DNA of 64,000 bases from Eleginops maclovinus (lineage: Eukaryota > Chordata > Actinopteri > Perciformes > Eleginopidae), in assembly GCF_036324505.1 (NCBI RefSeq), contig NC_086361.1:4289196-4353195 (forward strand), written 5' to 3'. The position numbers and the translations under genes are program-made. A model generated the notes under the pieces. The model did not search any database and was not told the origin of the DNA. It worked only from the letters and a program-made list of their open reading frames with translations. Shown piece after piece: positions 9,859 to 20,791 of this stretch. Each line of letters begins with the position of its first letter. Within the stretch, counting starts at the first letter, position 1.

Positions 9859-11585
9859 TCAGATTTTTGTGCCCTAGTGGAAGGACCAGAAAGAGATGAC
9901 GAGTGGCAGGTAGCCCGCACCGTCGCCTGGGTGGTGAAAGGACGGCTCCCCATAAGGGTATGTAACCTAAATCCTTACCCAGTCATAATACCCCAACGGC
10001 GCCCGCTTACTAATATCTTCCAGGTTGAACCGAGCCAGATTCGGGGAGAAAGGGACCTTGTGCTGAAAACCTCAGACCCAGGTGTAATAGAGGTAGATGT
10101 CCAGGTGAACCGGGTCACCTGTGAAGGCCAGCATCCAGTGAACTTGTTTAAAGGAGAGGGATTGTCGACCGAACAACAGCAGAAAATGGACTCCCTGTTG
10201 CAACGATGGAGGGATGTCTTTGCAGCAGGGGATGAGGATTTTGGCCAAACAAATGCTGTCCTCCACTCCATACCCACAGGCTGTGCACCACCTAGCCAGG
10301 AGCGCTACAGACCAATCCCACCAAGCCTCTACCCTGAGTTGAGGAGCCTTATCCAAAACATGTTGGACACAGATGTTATTAAGGAAAGCTCTAGCCCTTG
10401 GGCAGCACCCATCGTACTGGTGAAAAAGAAAGATGGATCCTGGCGCTTCTGTGTCGATTACAGAAAGCTCAATGCCCTGACTCACAAAGACGCCTACCCC
10501 CTGCCCAGAATTGAAGTATCCCTCAAGTCTAAAACAGGCCGCTTGATACTCCACTCTAGACCTCGCCAGTGGATTTTGGCAGGTGGAAGTGGATCCAAGG
10601 GATCGGGAGAAGACGGCCTTCACCACTCCCATGGGCCTCTACGAGTTCCAGAAGATGCCTTTTGGGCTTTGTAATGCCCCTGCCACTTTCCAAAGACTGC
10701 TTGGGAGGACAGGTAAACGAGTCCCTACTGATCTATTTGGATGACGTAGTAGTATACTCCCCTGATTTCGATACCCACATTGAACACCTGGAGCAGGTCT
10801 TCGAAAAGTTGTCTATCCATGGCCTGAAGTTACAGCCTCATAAGTGCCACTTGTTTCGGAAAAAGGTCAACTACCTTGGACACGTCATCTCAAAGGATGG
10901 AGTATCCACAGACCCTGAAAAGACCACTGCTGTAAAGAACTGGACAACCCCTTCAACCGTCAAACAGGTACAGTCATTCCTTGGATTTGTGGGATATTAC
11001 CGTAGATTTATGAAGGGTTTCTCCAAAATCGCTGCACCCCTTAACACTCTCCTAGTAGGTTCTGCCAGTATGCGACAAGGGAAGAATGCTGTTGATTGGA
11101 CTACAGACTGCCAAGTGGCATTCGATGCTCTGAAGACTGCTTTGGTGAGTGCCCCAGTTTTGGCATATGCCGATTTTGCAAAGCCATTCCATCTCTACAC
11201 TGATGCTAGCCTAGGAGGATTGGGGGCAGTGCTATCACAAGTACAGGATGGCAGGGAGAGGGTAATTGCTTATGCCAGCAGAAGCTCACACCCCACTGAA
11301 AGGAACGACCAAAACTACAGTTCATTCAAACTGGAGTTTTTGGCCCTCAAGTGGGCTGTCACTGAAAAGTTTGAAGATTATTTGTGGGGCAACAAATTCC
11401 TTGCTTTTACAGACAATAACCCACTTGTCCATTTGAATACAGCACACTTGGGTGCCACTGAACAGCAGTGGGCAGCCCAGCTGGCAAACTTTGACTTTGA
11501 ATTGAAATATCGCCCTGGCTCTGCAAACAAGAATGCTGATCTTTTGTCCATGGGTTTGGGGTTGCCCGGAACGTATCCTGTCTGA
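9859..11585 (+). pseudogene. gypsy reverse transcriptase and RNase H, frameshifted
   Basis: Open from 9859 through the RT fingers ([20 protein letters not shown], then YRKLNALT) to about 10540, where the frame shifts. A second shift near 10705 looks like a small deletion between short repeats. It then stays open to 11585 through YLDDVVVYS (the RT YxDD catalytic motif), the connection region (SFLGFVGYYRRFM) and RNase H. The RNase H acidic residues are in LYTDASLGGLGA, KLEFLALKWAV and FTDNN. RT and RNase H copy the element's RNA into DNA. Their motifs are intact, but the frame is not. Confidence 0.93.
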
Positions 11586-11907
11586 CCAAGGTGCAGCCTT
11601 TGAGTCAAACCTAGTGGCACAGCTGTGCAGCCTTTATGGGTGTTCAAAGGTCCGAACCACACCCTACAGGCCCCAAGGAAACGGGGCCTGTGAAAAATTT
11701 AACAAGACTATGCTGTCCCTTCTAGGATCATTGAGCTTGGAAGACCAAGTACACTGGCAAGACCACTTGCCTTCTCTGCTCCAGATGTATAACAATACCA
11801 CTCATGAGACGACTGGAATGACCCCACAAGACCCAAGAAATGCATCACCCCTGCGAAGGTCTCAAAGCCAAAATAGGGGTAGGCCTCCAGACAGGTATGG
11901 ACAGTAA
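11533..11907 (+). pseudogene. gypsy integrase fragment
   Basis: RNase H sequence runs directly into the second half of the integrase core in another frame. It carries RILSDQGAAFES (second catalytic Asp) and PYRPQGNGACEKFNK (catalytic Glu). The zinc-binding HHCC domain and the first catalytic Asp are missing, so an internal deletion joins at about 11555. A further jump after THETTGMTPQ at about 11830 removes most of the C-terminal domain. This fragment cannot integrate DNA. Confidence 0.88.
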
Positions 11908-11929
11908 GATTGTCAGGACGACAACTGTT

Positions 11930-11943
11930 AAAGGGGGGAGGAG
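11930..11943 (+). other. Polypurine tract
   Basis: AAAGGGGGGAGGAG lies directly before the 3' LTR TGTCATGG, the expected plus-strand priming site. Confidence 0.85.
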
Positions 11944-12859
11944 TGTCATGGAATGAAGTCAACATGTTAGACAGTGGGATGGATGGTTAAACCTTTTTAT
12001 ATGTTGTTGTGATTTTTGATGGTTGTTGCGCGCTATTTAGCGATGAGCTTTTTTTATTTATAAACATATGCATGCTTTGTTTAACCTCCCTAACGAACTG
12101 TCACAACAAAGACACAGACACTGCAAATTGACACACCAGAAACCAGTGAAAATCAGCGATCCCATTCGCCAGTTGGCAAATCCACTCCCCCATAAATACG
12201 CCGATTACCTGTTAGACGGGGCGTTTTATTTTCTCCTCACAGTTACTGCCTCAGATCGCCGCAGATCGGACCGGACTGGATCCCTTAACTGCTACTCGCA
12301 AAGGACGGACCCCCCGCAGTTCCTCTTCGCCACTGGACTGTCGTTCGACCCTTGCGATCCAACGCTTGCAGACTCCAGATTAAGGGAAGTAGCTATTTCT
12401 GCTGCTCTCGGCTGTTGGTTTTAAGTAATCAAAGTTATATTGGTGTGCCCTGAGTCTCCCTCTTATTTGTATATCGAGGGCTCTGCGACCAGAAGCTGAC
12501 GGACGGTGTGGCAGGCCGGCAAAGTGCAAACTCTGGCACTGGATTAACCGGACTTGAACAGTGAAAGACACTTTCTTCCGGCAAAAAGGGAACCAGAGTG
12601 GAGTTCGGTATTAACCGGATTGGACTTTTTAGTATGGTTGAACCCCTTGTCTGAACTGCATTTTGTATTTGAGTAGTTTAGATCAATTGAACATCATTCT
12701 AACCATATCTCATTTAAATATCTATACATGGACTGTTTTAAAGTAACTTCGAATTATAAATAAATCATTTTATACACATGTTGGTGTCCTTCTCACTGTG
12801 TTGGTGTGGCCAGGAATCCGAATCTTTTAATATAAATTTGATGTTAATAGGCCTTAGTA
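11944..12859 (+). repeat. 3' LTR
   Basis: 916 bp matching the two halves of the 5' LTR with about five differences (for example GAGC/GAAC near 12047 and CTG/CTC near 12402). Homology stops at TTAGTA (12859), about ten bases before the CA that would end the 5' copy. The LTR holds a 118-codon frame also present in the 5' LTR; I regard it as non-coding. Confidence 0.95.
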
Positions 12860-14544
12860 ACTCTTGGCCTGGTCAAAGAGAAAAATAAACTGTGTATCTG
12901 TGAATTCTTTAAGGTAACACTTAATATTAAACATGTATTATTTCTGTTCAGTGTAGACAAAAGGACAGAAAGTCAGACTGAATGTAGTTGAAGGAGTTGG
13001 TGAATAAAGTGCCTCCAGTTCCCAAACTGTGTCGATAATGTCATCGGTCGGCTGGTCTGACTCTTGTTCCATAGTGCCATTACCACTTTGTGTTTTTCCT
13101 GAACATACTAGAGTGTGTGTGTCCATAATGGACTGAATGGAGGTTCAAGGCCATGGAAGTCATCTAATGGGTTTGTATTTACCGTCCTGCCCCCCAAAGA
13201 TGCTCTGTTTGTTCCATTAGAAAAACTGAAAAACAGACGGTTGAGTCTATGACGTGATTAGAAAAGAGCCTGATATCAATCCAACAAAACTTGAGTTCTT
13301 AAGTTTTAAGCTATGCACCAAAAATGTACGTTTAAAAAATGTATTTGGCTGTCTTTGTATTTGTATAATTAGAAGACGCAACAAAAAAGGATGACTCACT
13401 TAGAAACTGGTCCCGGGGAATAATTCAGAATAACCTTGAAACAAAGACAAAGAAAATGTTTTCTCCAATGTAGCCTAAACCAAAGGTTTCTGATGGATAT
13501 ACAGTAGAGTCTTACATAGAGCTATTGATAGATGTCCACCTTTAAAGAAAGGACCATGGTTGAGATTTAACCTTCCAACCCTACAAAACAATATTCGATA
13601 CAAGGAATCTGTCAGAGGAAACATTCTCAATTAAATTTGAAGGGAAACATTTTTTCTCTCCATTAAGTTGGCTGATTTGTAACTTATGTTGTTATTTGCA
13701 ACAAAACAGAATAACAAAGCTACTTGGTTATGTTCCGATAAAAAGAGCATGGTTTGTCTTAAAATAAGTATGTTTGTTGTGTTATCAAAACTTACATTTA
13801 AAAAAATCTAGACCTTTGGTTTGACAGTGAATGCAAACGACTGTCCTGGGTCCACACTTTCCCTGTACACAGATTTCTATGGACTTATTTATTTTGTTGC
13901 AAGACTATGTATTTAGTAGAACAGGCTGAACCTTGAAGATAAGGAGGCCAAAGTGGATAATATAAGTGGGCATTCAGACAAAAGAATGACCATGTGTTGT
14001 AAAATGGTGGGATGCGGTCCTTTAAAATAATGAAAATACGCTGAAATTAGAAATGAGAACAGTGTTTATGTTTCATAATAACTTACAATCCAACTCTCAC
14101 CGCCAGAACGGTAGGCAAGGGTTCATCACAGTCACAATTACAAATATTACTTATTTATAAGAAACTAATGTCCACCAGCTAACGTGAGCTTTAAAACTAT
14201 TTTAGAGCTTTTCAGGCTAGACAAATAATCCTTATTTTCTCACCTGAAAATGTGTTAAGAATAATTGACTGTTTTTTATAAAGCGAAAATAAAGTTTACT
14301 TGGCAAGTTAATGAGGCTAAAGCTGGTTACGTTTAGCAGAGTAAGCACATATCAGCTATAAAGTGGAAGAAAACCAACATTTGTTTTAGTTAAGGGGAAG
14401 TAAGGGGTAAATAACCTTTTGTTATGGTTGGTTTGTTTCCACACACACAACAATTCGTATACCTCCAGATCCAAGGTCAGTGTACCACTGTTTCCCAAGC
14501 ACTTCTGACAATGACAATGCATGAAATGTTGGTCCTTCTATTAA
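12860..14544. other. Non-coding stretch, one weak minus-strand ORF
   Basis: Mostly AT-rich with no recognised gene. A 62-codon minus-strand frame at 12938-13126 (ends VYTEQK) is not low-complexity and is treated as a finding. Confidence 0.4.
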
Positions 14545-14691
14545 AGACTAAAAGAGTGGCGCTGGTGGACACAGAGTTTTGATAAAAAGATGTTCAACCT
14601 TTTCCCCGGTGGTCCGTTAAACAAGTCAATCCCCTTCAAATTTATCACAGGTCACACGGAAGCCTCGGACAATGGGAAGATGCTGCAGCAG
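14545..14691 (+). other. Weak candidate coding exon
   Basis: A 49-codon open frame (internal ATG at 14590, MFNLFPGGPLNKSIPFKFIT...) runs into CAGCAG followed directly by GTGAGT, a strong splice-donor match. Not recognised as any protein. The length is compatible with chance. Confidence 0.2.
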
Positions 14692-15635
14692 GTGAGTCTT
14701 GGTGTAACGGTATACTCTCACCCACAGGTTTGAATCCCCAATTCCACCCTCTGACAACATGTCGGTTTGGTGTTAATCTGTCTGATGCGTAGGATGACAT
14801 TTAACACGTAGAATGTTGAATGGAGATTTTAATGGTGTGTTTCATGCTTTTGTGTGCCATTATGTCTTTGGAGTCTGCCGTTTTCAGAGGTTTAGGTGTT
14901 AGAATACATTTTGAAGGATGGGTTTGGCACACAAAGAAACAACATTGGCATTATGAAACATCAGTGTAGATGTATCAGGAATGTATTTACATATTACTGG
15001 TGTCTAACAAACCATTAAGTCCATTTTGATGGATGGGTCATACATGCACATGACTTTCACCCAGGAGATACCTGCTTGTGTCCCATTGTTATTAGTTTTT
15101 CTTTCCCGATAACCTTGTTTGATGCCTCTCGCGTAATGCCAGGTTGTCACGTTAAGATACATCACCAAGTCCAATGTCGTTACATCCGCAGCTTTGTAGA
15201 CAAAAAACCCTACCGTAAAAACAGACAAATACGATTAAGCTATTATGCTAGCTGCACGGTCAGGCTGTAAGCAAAATGCTAACATTAGCATATTCACAAT
15301 AATAAGGCTTGAATGTTGATGTTTATTGGTAAAATGCTCACCATGTACGGCATCTGCCATTGGATGAGTCCAGCAGCAGGAAATGGACTTGCAGTTACAG
15401 GTTCAGGCTGACGATAAAAGGGTTTATACACAGGTTTATAGAGTTCAAGCACAGTTACGGTTTCAGATGTTCGGAAAGCAATGTGTGAAACAACATTTAC
15501 TGTTCAGAAGCAGATGGAAATGGGAATGTGTTCCTTGGATGCGTTGACATTTTTAACTTTGGACGCAGATTTAGATCTGACTCATTAAATAATAGTAGTA
15601 TTGTATGCATTTATGCTAGAATCACATTCTGATAC
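14692..15635. other. Non-coding stretch
   Basis: No gene recognised. A short ATGCTAACATTAGCAT-like motif near 15277 resembles part of a common fish dispersed repeat. Confidence 0.4.
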
Positions 15636-15795
15636 TTCAGAATCAGAATCCCTTTATTCGTCCCATAAAGGGGACATTTTCATTTTTTACAGCAAAAAAC
15701 AGCCAAAGACAGCTTAAAGTTACACCAAGATACAAACATATATGCAACAATTACACAATTTTACAGAAGACACAAAAATAGACTTTAAAAACTGT
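15636..15795 (-). mobile_element. Outer LINE (L2/Rex1-like), 3' UTR part
   Basis: On the minus strand it ends GGGACGAATAAAGGGATTCTGATTCTGAA, with the short ATTCTG repeat tail typical of L2/Rex1-type fish LINEs. Its coding part continues beyond the inserted Tc1 element at 18490-19035. Confidence 0.7.
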
Positions 15796-16645
15796 TTTTT
15801 TACCCACTTACAAAGAACTGAACAGTCTGTAATTTTTATGGTAGGTTTATTTTAACAGTGAGAGAGAGAATATCAAAACAAAAATCCAGAAATGTAAATT
15901 TAAAAATATATATAAATTAATGTGGATGTAATTGGGGGGAATAGGTATTTGATCCCCTTGCAAAACATGCCTATGGGGAAGGAGGTTATCAGCCAATATT
16001 CTACGATACATGGCCCCCTCCATCCTCCCCTCGATGTGGTGAATCGCCCTGTCCCCTTAGCAGAGAACCCCCCCCCCCCAAAGCATAATGTTTCCACCTC
16101 CATGCTTGACGCTGGGGATGGTGTTCTTGGGGTCATAGGCAGCATTTCTCTTCGTTCGAATTGAAGCCTAAGATCCTGATTTTGGTCTCATCTGACCGCA
16201 TGACCTTCTCATAAGCCTTCTCTGAATCATTCAGAGGATCACTGGCAGACTTCAGACGGCCTGTACATGTGCCTTCTTGAGCAGGGGACCTTGTGGGTGC
16301 CGCAGGACTTTAATCCATTACGGCGCAGTGTGTTACCAATAGTTTTCTTGGTGACTGTGGTCCCAGCTGCCTTCAGATCCTTAACAAGTCCCTCCTGTGT
16401 AGTTATTGGCTGATCCCTCACCTTTCCCATGATCATTGATGCCCCAAGAGGCGAGATCTTAAATGGTGGAGCCCCAGACCGAGGGCAATTGATGGTCATT
16501 TTGTGCTTCTTCCATTTTCTAATAATCAAACCAGTTGTCTCTTTCTCACCAAGCTGCTTGCTGGTGGTCTTGTCTTCTATGCAGCCGTGTGCCGGTCTAC
16601 AGTCTTGTCCTTGATGTCCTTAGACATTAGATCCACCATGATCAA
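15796..16645 (-). mobile_element. Tc1 element no. 2, left part
   Basis: The left arm matches the right terminal repeat at 18347-18487 in inverted orientation but lacks the outermost roughly 45 bp. A transposase remnant lies on the minus strand: start region near 16640, a helix-turn-helix part in 16239-16529 ([20 protein letters not shown]), and later fragments at 15900-16145 with frameshifts. The catalytic C-terminal third is largely missing. The element is split by a LINE at about 16645/18129. Confidence 0.85.
16239..16529 (-). pseudogene. Tc1 no. 2 transposase fragment
   Basis: A 96-codon frame with [11 protein letters not shown] linker sequence and [15 protein letters not shown], the DNA-binding half of a Tc1 transposase. 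It is frameshifted against its neighbours and has no complete DDE triad. Confidence 0.85.
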
Positions 16646-18128
16646 GGTTTCAAGGTTTTATTGGTCATATGCACAGCATATACAACGTATATGATGACAA
16701 TGAAGATCTTATGTCCCATGCTCCTCCAACAACTCAACATACATGGTGCAAATAAGATAAATAAAATAGTGCAAAAAGAGAGAAGAATATTTACAATAAC
16801 AACAATAAAGATTTGAGGATGTGAAATATATACATATGTGGAATACATTGAAAGTATTTAAATACTTTACACTGTTGAATGAGGAGGTATGGACAGATGC
16901 ATATATTACGTATAACAGATGTATATGGGAGATATGTATAATATATAGATATGTGTACTATAAACAGATGTGAGTAGACATTCACACAGCTCAGGAGTTC
17001 AGCAGTCTTATAGCCTGTGGTATAAACTGTCCCTGAGTCTGGTGGTCTTGGTCTGGATGCTGCGGTACCGTCTGCCAGACGGCAGCAGACAGAACAGATT
17101 GTTGCTGGGGGGATGGGGGTCCTTTAATATCCTACCGGCCTTCTTCCTACACCGCTGGGTGTAGAGGTCCTCCATGGATGGCAGCTCCGTCCTGGTGATG
17201 TGCTGAGCAGTTTTCACCACCCTCTGTAGAGTCTTACGGTTAAGGGCGGTGCAACAGCCATACCAGGCGGTGATGCAGCCAGTCAGGATACTCTCGATGG
17301 TGCACCTATAGAAGTTGCAGAGTATCCTGGAGTCCATGTTGAACCTCTGCAGCCTGCGGAGGAAGAAGAGCCGCTGTCGAGCCGTCATGGATATGACCCT
17401 GGTGTGATGTGTCCATGTCAGGTCCTCACTGATGTTTACCCCGAGGAACCTGAAGCTGCTGACTCTCTTCACAGGAGTCCTGTCGATGGTGATGGGTGTG
17501 GGTGCCTCTCTCTGCCTCTTCCTGTAGTCCACAACCAGCTCCTTTGTTTTGCTGACGTTGAGATGGAGGTTGTTGTCCTGGTACCAAGATGTCAGGGCTC
17601 TGACCTCCTCTCTGTACGCCGTCTCGTCGCCGTCTGTGATCAGGCCAATGACGGTTGTGTCGTCAGCAATCTTGATGATGGTGTTGGAGCTGTGTGTGGC
17701 CACGCAGTCGTGCGTGAACAGGGAGTAGAGAAGAGGGCTGAGCACACAACCCTGAGGGGCTCCGGTGTTGAGGGTCAAGGTGGAGGATGTGATGTTCCCC
17801 ATCCGCACTGCCTGGGATCTGCCCGTTAGGAAGCTCATGATCCAGTCACAGAGGGCGCTGTTGAGCCCAAGGTCCCTGAGCTTAATGATGAGCTTGGAGG
17901 GCACAATGGTGTTGAATGCTGAACTGTAGTCAATGAACAGCATTCTCACATAAGTGTTCCTCTGGTCCAGGTGGGAGAGGGCAGTGTGGAGGGTGAGGGA
18001 GATGGCATCATCCGTGGACCTGTTTGCTCTGTAGGCAAACTGCAGGGGGTCCAGTGAGTCAGGGAGGGAGGAGGTGATAAAAGTTTTGACTAACCGCTCA
18101 AAGCACTTCATGATATCACAAGACCTGT
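16646..18128 (-). mobile_element. Inner LINE (L2/Rex1-like), 5'-truncated
   Basis: Inserted in the Tc1 element close to its transposase start codon. The minus-strand 3' end reads AATAAAACCTTGAAACCTTGA near 16646; the 5' end is truncated in the reverse transcriptase. The 3' UTR covers about 16646-17007. Orientation, truncation and short repeat tail are usual for LINE retrotransposition. Confidence 0.88.
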
Positions 18129-18321
18129 CTCTGGTCTTGCCCTCGGTGGAGAGGTTGTAATCTGATTTATTGACTGTGGACAGGTGTCTTTTATCCAGGT
18201 AACGAGTTGACATCAGGAGGACTTTCCTAAAGCGAGAGGACTTATTTAACCGGTCCTTGGGATCCATAATTCTTGTTGGTTGCAAGGGGATCAAATACTT
18301 ATTTCCCCCAATTAAACGCAA
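17008..18321 (-). pseudogene. Chimeric ORF: LINE reverse transcriptase fused to Tc1 antisense
   Basis: A 437-codon open frame. Residues 1 to about 65 are translated from Tc1 5' UTR sequence in a meaningless frame ([14 protein letters not shown]...). The rest is non-LTR reverse transcriptase: motif [13 protein letters not shown], motif [14 protein letters not shown], motif C IADDT (usually FADDT), then YLG-type and thumb regions, ending [10 protein letters not shown]. The N-terminal RT motifs and any endonuclease are missing because of the 5' truncation. The long open frame reflects a recent insertion, not selection for a fused protein. Confidence 0.9.
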
Positions 18322-18487
18322 ATCAATTCATATCTTTTTATAATGTAAATTTCTGGATTTTTTGGGGGATATTCTGTCTCTTACTGTTAAAATAAACCTA
18401 CCATAAGAATTATAGAATGTTCAGTTCTTTGTAAGTGGGTAAACTAACTAAAATTGGCAGGGGATCAAATACTTATTTCCTCCACTG
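18129..18487 (-). mobile_element. Tc1 element no. 2, right part
   Basis: Holds the transposase 5' UTR (minus-strand CAATAAATCAGATTACAACC) and the right terminal repeat ending ATCAAATACTTATTTCCTCCACTG at 18487, followed by TA. The arm sequence is inverted in the left part at 15796-15960. Confidence 0.88.
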
Positions 18488-18489
18488 TA

Positions 18490-19035
18490 TATATATATTG
18501 CACATGTGGGGTGTTATAGTATCTGTTGTTATATGTGTGGGGGTCTACCGGGGGCCATGATGGTTATAGAGTCTGACAGCTGCAGGAAGGAAGGACTTGC
18601 AGTATCTCTCTGTAAGACACCGCGGGTGCAGCACCCTGTCACTGAAGGAGCTGCACAGTGCGTACAGGGTGACCTGAAGGGGGTGGGACACATTGTCCAG
18701 CAGGGAGGACAGCTTGGCTGTCATTCTCCTGTCTCCCACCACTTCCACAGTGTCCAGAGGACTCCCCAGGACAGAGCTGGCCTTCCTTATCAGTCTGTTC
18801 AGTCTCTTCCTGTCAGCAGCCGTGATGCTGCAGCCCCAGCAGACCACACCATAGAAGATGGCTGATGCCACCACAGAGTCATAGAAGGGGTGCCCCCTGC
18901 ACCCCAAAATACCTCTGTCTCCTCAGCAGAATCGTCTGCTCTGTCCCTTCTTGTAGAGAGCAGCAGAGTTGTCGGACCAGTCCAGTTTATTGTTCAGATG
19001 AACACCCAGGTACTTGTAGGATTTCACAACAAGAA
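18490..19035 (-). pseudogene. Outer LINE, RT C-terminal fragment
   Basis: The minus-strand frame 18545-18907 (120 codons; FYDSVVASAIFYGVVCWG, then LNRLIRKASSVLG, ending VRLYNHHGPR) is the C-terminal part of an L2-type ORF2. Upstream, YKYLGVHLNNKLDW is in another frame with a stop between. The copy is truncated at about 19035. Its 3' UTR continues at 15636-15795, so the Tc1 nest was inserted into it. Confidence 0.85.
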
Positions 19036-19657
19036 CGCTAACAAGATTCTGTATGTATGATACAATTTGGTTGCTTGACTTGTTGTCAAATCACATTCTT
19101 GTTTAACTGTACTGTTCCACTAGATCACACATTGTGACTTGAGAAATGTTATTTTGTTAACATGTGTAGTTAGCAAAGACTATCAAAGTTAAAAGAAAGA
19201 CAGTGATATATTCACAAAAATGCATTCAATCTCTGCTGTGGCCTTTCTTTCCATCCGTAAAGATAAACATTTCCTTTTGTTGAACTGTGGAAGGTGGACT
19301 TCCTAGACTATAGAGAATTACAGATACAAAATTAAACTGTTTGGTAACAATAGAGGAAGAGATGCGAGGAAGGAAGCCTTTACTTAAAGTGGAGCATTAA
19401 AACCACTCAGCTTAATGCAAAAAGAAAAAAAGAAAATCTTTTTTTGATGTTAGTTGAAATTAATTCACCCTTTATAATTATTATTATATTTATTATATAT
19501 TATAATCATTTAATAATGGGATTACATTTTTGTATTTCAATTGGGTAACCATAATATCATTTTCTAAACCAAATATGTACACAGTTTGTCTCTGCCTTAA
19601 TCAATTAGGTTACCGTTGTGAAATAAATTGGCAAACATACATTTTATGTTACTTGTC
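19036..19657. other. AT-rich stretch upstream of pomc
   Basis: No gene recognised. Contains AT-rich runs near 19470-19520. Confidence 0.5.

Positions 19658-19727
<70 letters not shown>
19658..19727. repeat. (GAT)n microsatellite
   Basis: About 23 GAT units, roughly 155 bp upstream of the pomc TATA box. Confidence 0.98.
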
Positions 19728-19778
19728 TGTGGGTGGGGGAACAGGACGTATAATATTTCAGTAATGACGTTGTCTGTG

Positions 19779-19781
<3 letters not shown>

Positions 19782-19867
<86 letters not shown>
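19782..19867. repeat. (GT)n microsatellite at pomc promoter
   Basis: About 43 GT units ending 15 bp before the TATA box at 19883. It therefore occupies the proximal promoter position. Confidence 0.98.
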
Positions 19868-19869
<2 letters not shown>

Positions 19870-19882
19870 TTGGCTGACAGGA

Positions 19883-19888
19883 TATAAA
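19883..19888 (+). promoter_or_regulatory. pomc: pomc TATA box
   Basis: TATAAA within GACAGGATATAAAGTC, placed upstream of a non-coding first exon and the (GT)n tract. Transcription should begin near 19910. Confidence 0.8.
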
Positions 19889-19909
19889 GTCTTCTGCTCA
19901 GGTGGAGAG

Positions 19910-19979
19910 ACAAAGGTAGAGGGAACAACAGAAGTCTCTGCACAACGAACGACAAACAGCAGCGAAAGAAGACAGCGTG
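19910..19979 (+). other. pomc: pomc exon 1 (5' UTR, predicted)
   Basis: A non-coding exon predicted from the TATA box position and the donor GTGAGT at 19980. A separate 5' UTR exon is normal for vertebrate pomc. The exact start site is inferred. Confidence 0.65.
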
Positions 19980-20791
19980 GTGAGTACCTTCATTATCTGT
20001 TCATCTTATATTGATTTTAACCCCATTTTCTTCATTTGAATTATATCTGCTTTTTTCTGGGTTCTAATGTTTTGAAATAATTAGGAAGAAATAGTATTCA
20101 AAAAAACTAACAATTAAGAGCATGGAATGTGAAATAAAGTTACAAATTATACTTACTTTACATGTCAAATCCAAACAATAATTCAAAAGGAAAAATATTT
20201 GGATTTCGGAGGATGTGATCTTACTATTTTACAGTTTTACACCCAAAAGTAGAATAAATAAAATGCTCTCTAATATGTAATTAAAATGATTACAACCAAG
20301 TAATTTGTGAACTACAGTTATGAAAAATAAAATATTTTGTGACAAATACATTTGTTTAATTTTTCATCTTAACAAAAGGAGGACACTGAAAGATTTTGAA
20401 TATTTAGCACATGTATTGTGTCGAGCTGCCGTACTGTGACACGTCATTACCATGTTTTGTGGCAAATATGATCAATTACTGTATATCTAGAAAATAGTCA
20501 TATATCATTATAATCTGGCATTTTTTGATGTTTTGTTTAAGGAGTGCTTAAACATGTAGTTGTTCAAATGTATTATTTTCATTATCAATATAAGTATTTG
20601 TAGGTATATTAGTTATGTATGATTTATGTCTTTACATTACTTTTGTTACTGTAAATGAACGCCAAGCAAATAGAGGTGATTTTAATCTGACTATGTGTTG
20701 TAAATGTGAGCATTTATTTAGTCATTTCTGCATTAATAGGAGTTTTTAATATTTGTGTGGCTGTCTCTGATTGTCTCTGAAGGCAGGTAAA

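Larger units (their letters stand above)
3119..12859 (+). mobile_element. Ty3/gypsy LTR retrotransposon, defective, interrupted by hAT
   Basis: Two 916-bp LTRs flank gag and pol remnants in the order gag, protease, reverse transcriptase, RNase H, integrase, which is the Ty3/gypsy order. A primer-binding-site candidate (TGGCGTTGACGGCAGG at about 7640) follows the 5' LTR. A polypurine tract (11930-11943) precedes the 3' LTR. A hAT transposon sits inside the 5' LTR and a MITE-like insert sits in pol. All coding regions carry frameshifts or deletions, yet the LTRs differ at only about five positions by eye, so the insertion is young. No convincing target duplication is seen at the outer ends. Confidence 0.93.

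Noticed and set aside
6828..12424. Matching 118-120-codon ORFs at 6828-7190 and 12068-12424
   Set aside because: Both lie in the LTRs. Their similarity comes from LTR duplication, and no domain is recognised.
17404..17829. 141-codon plus-strand ORF
   Set aside because: Antisense of the LINE reverse transcriptase.
17008..18321. 437-codon ORF as a host gene
   Set aside because: It is LINE reverse transcriptase joined to Tc1 antisense sequence.
19658..19867. CRISPR-like repeat arrays
   Set aside because: Simple microsatellites without spacers, in a vertebrate genome.
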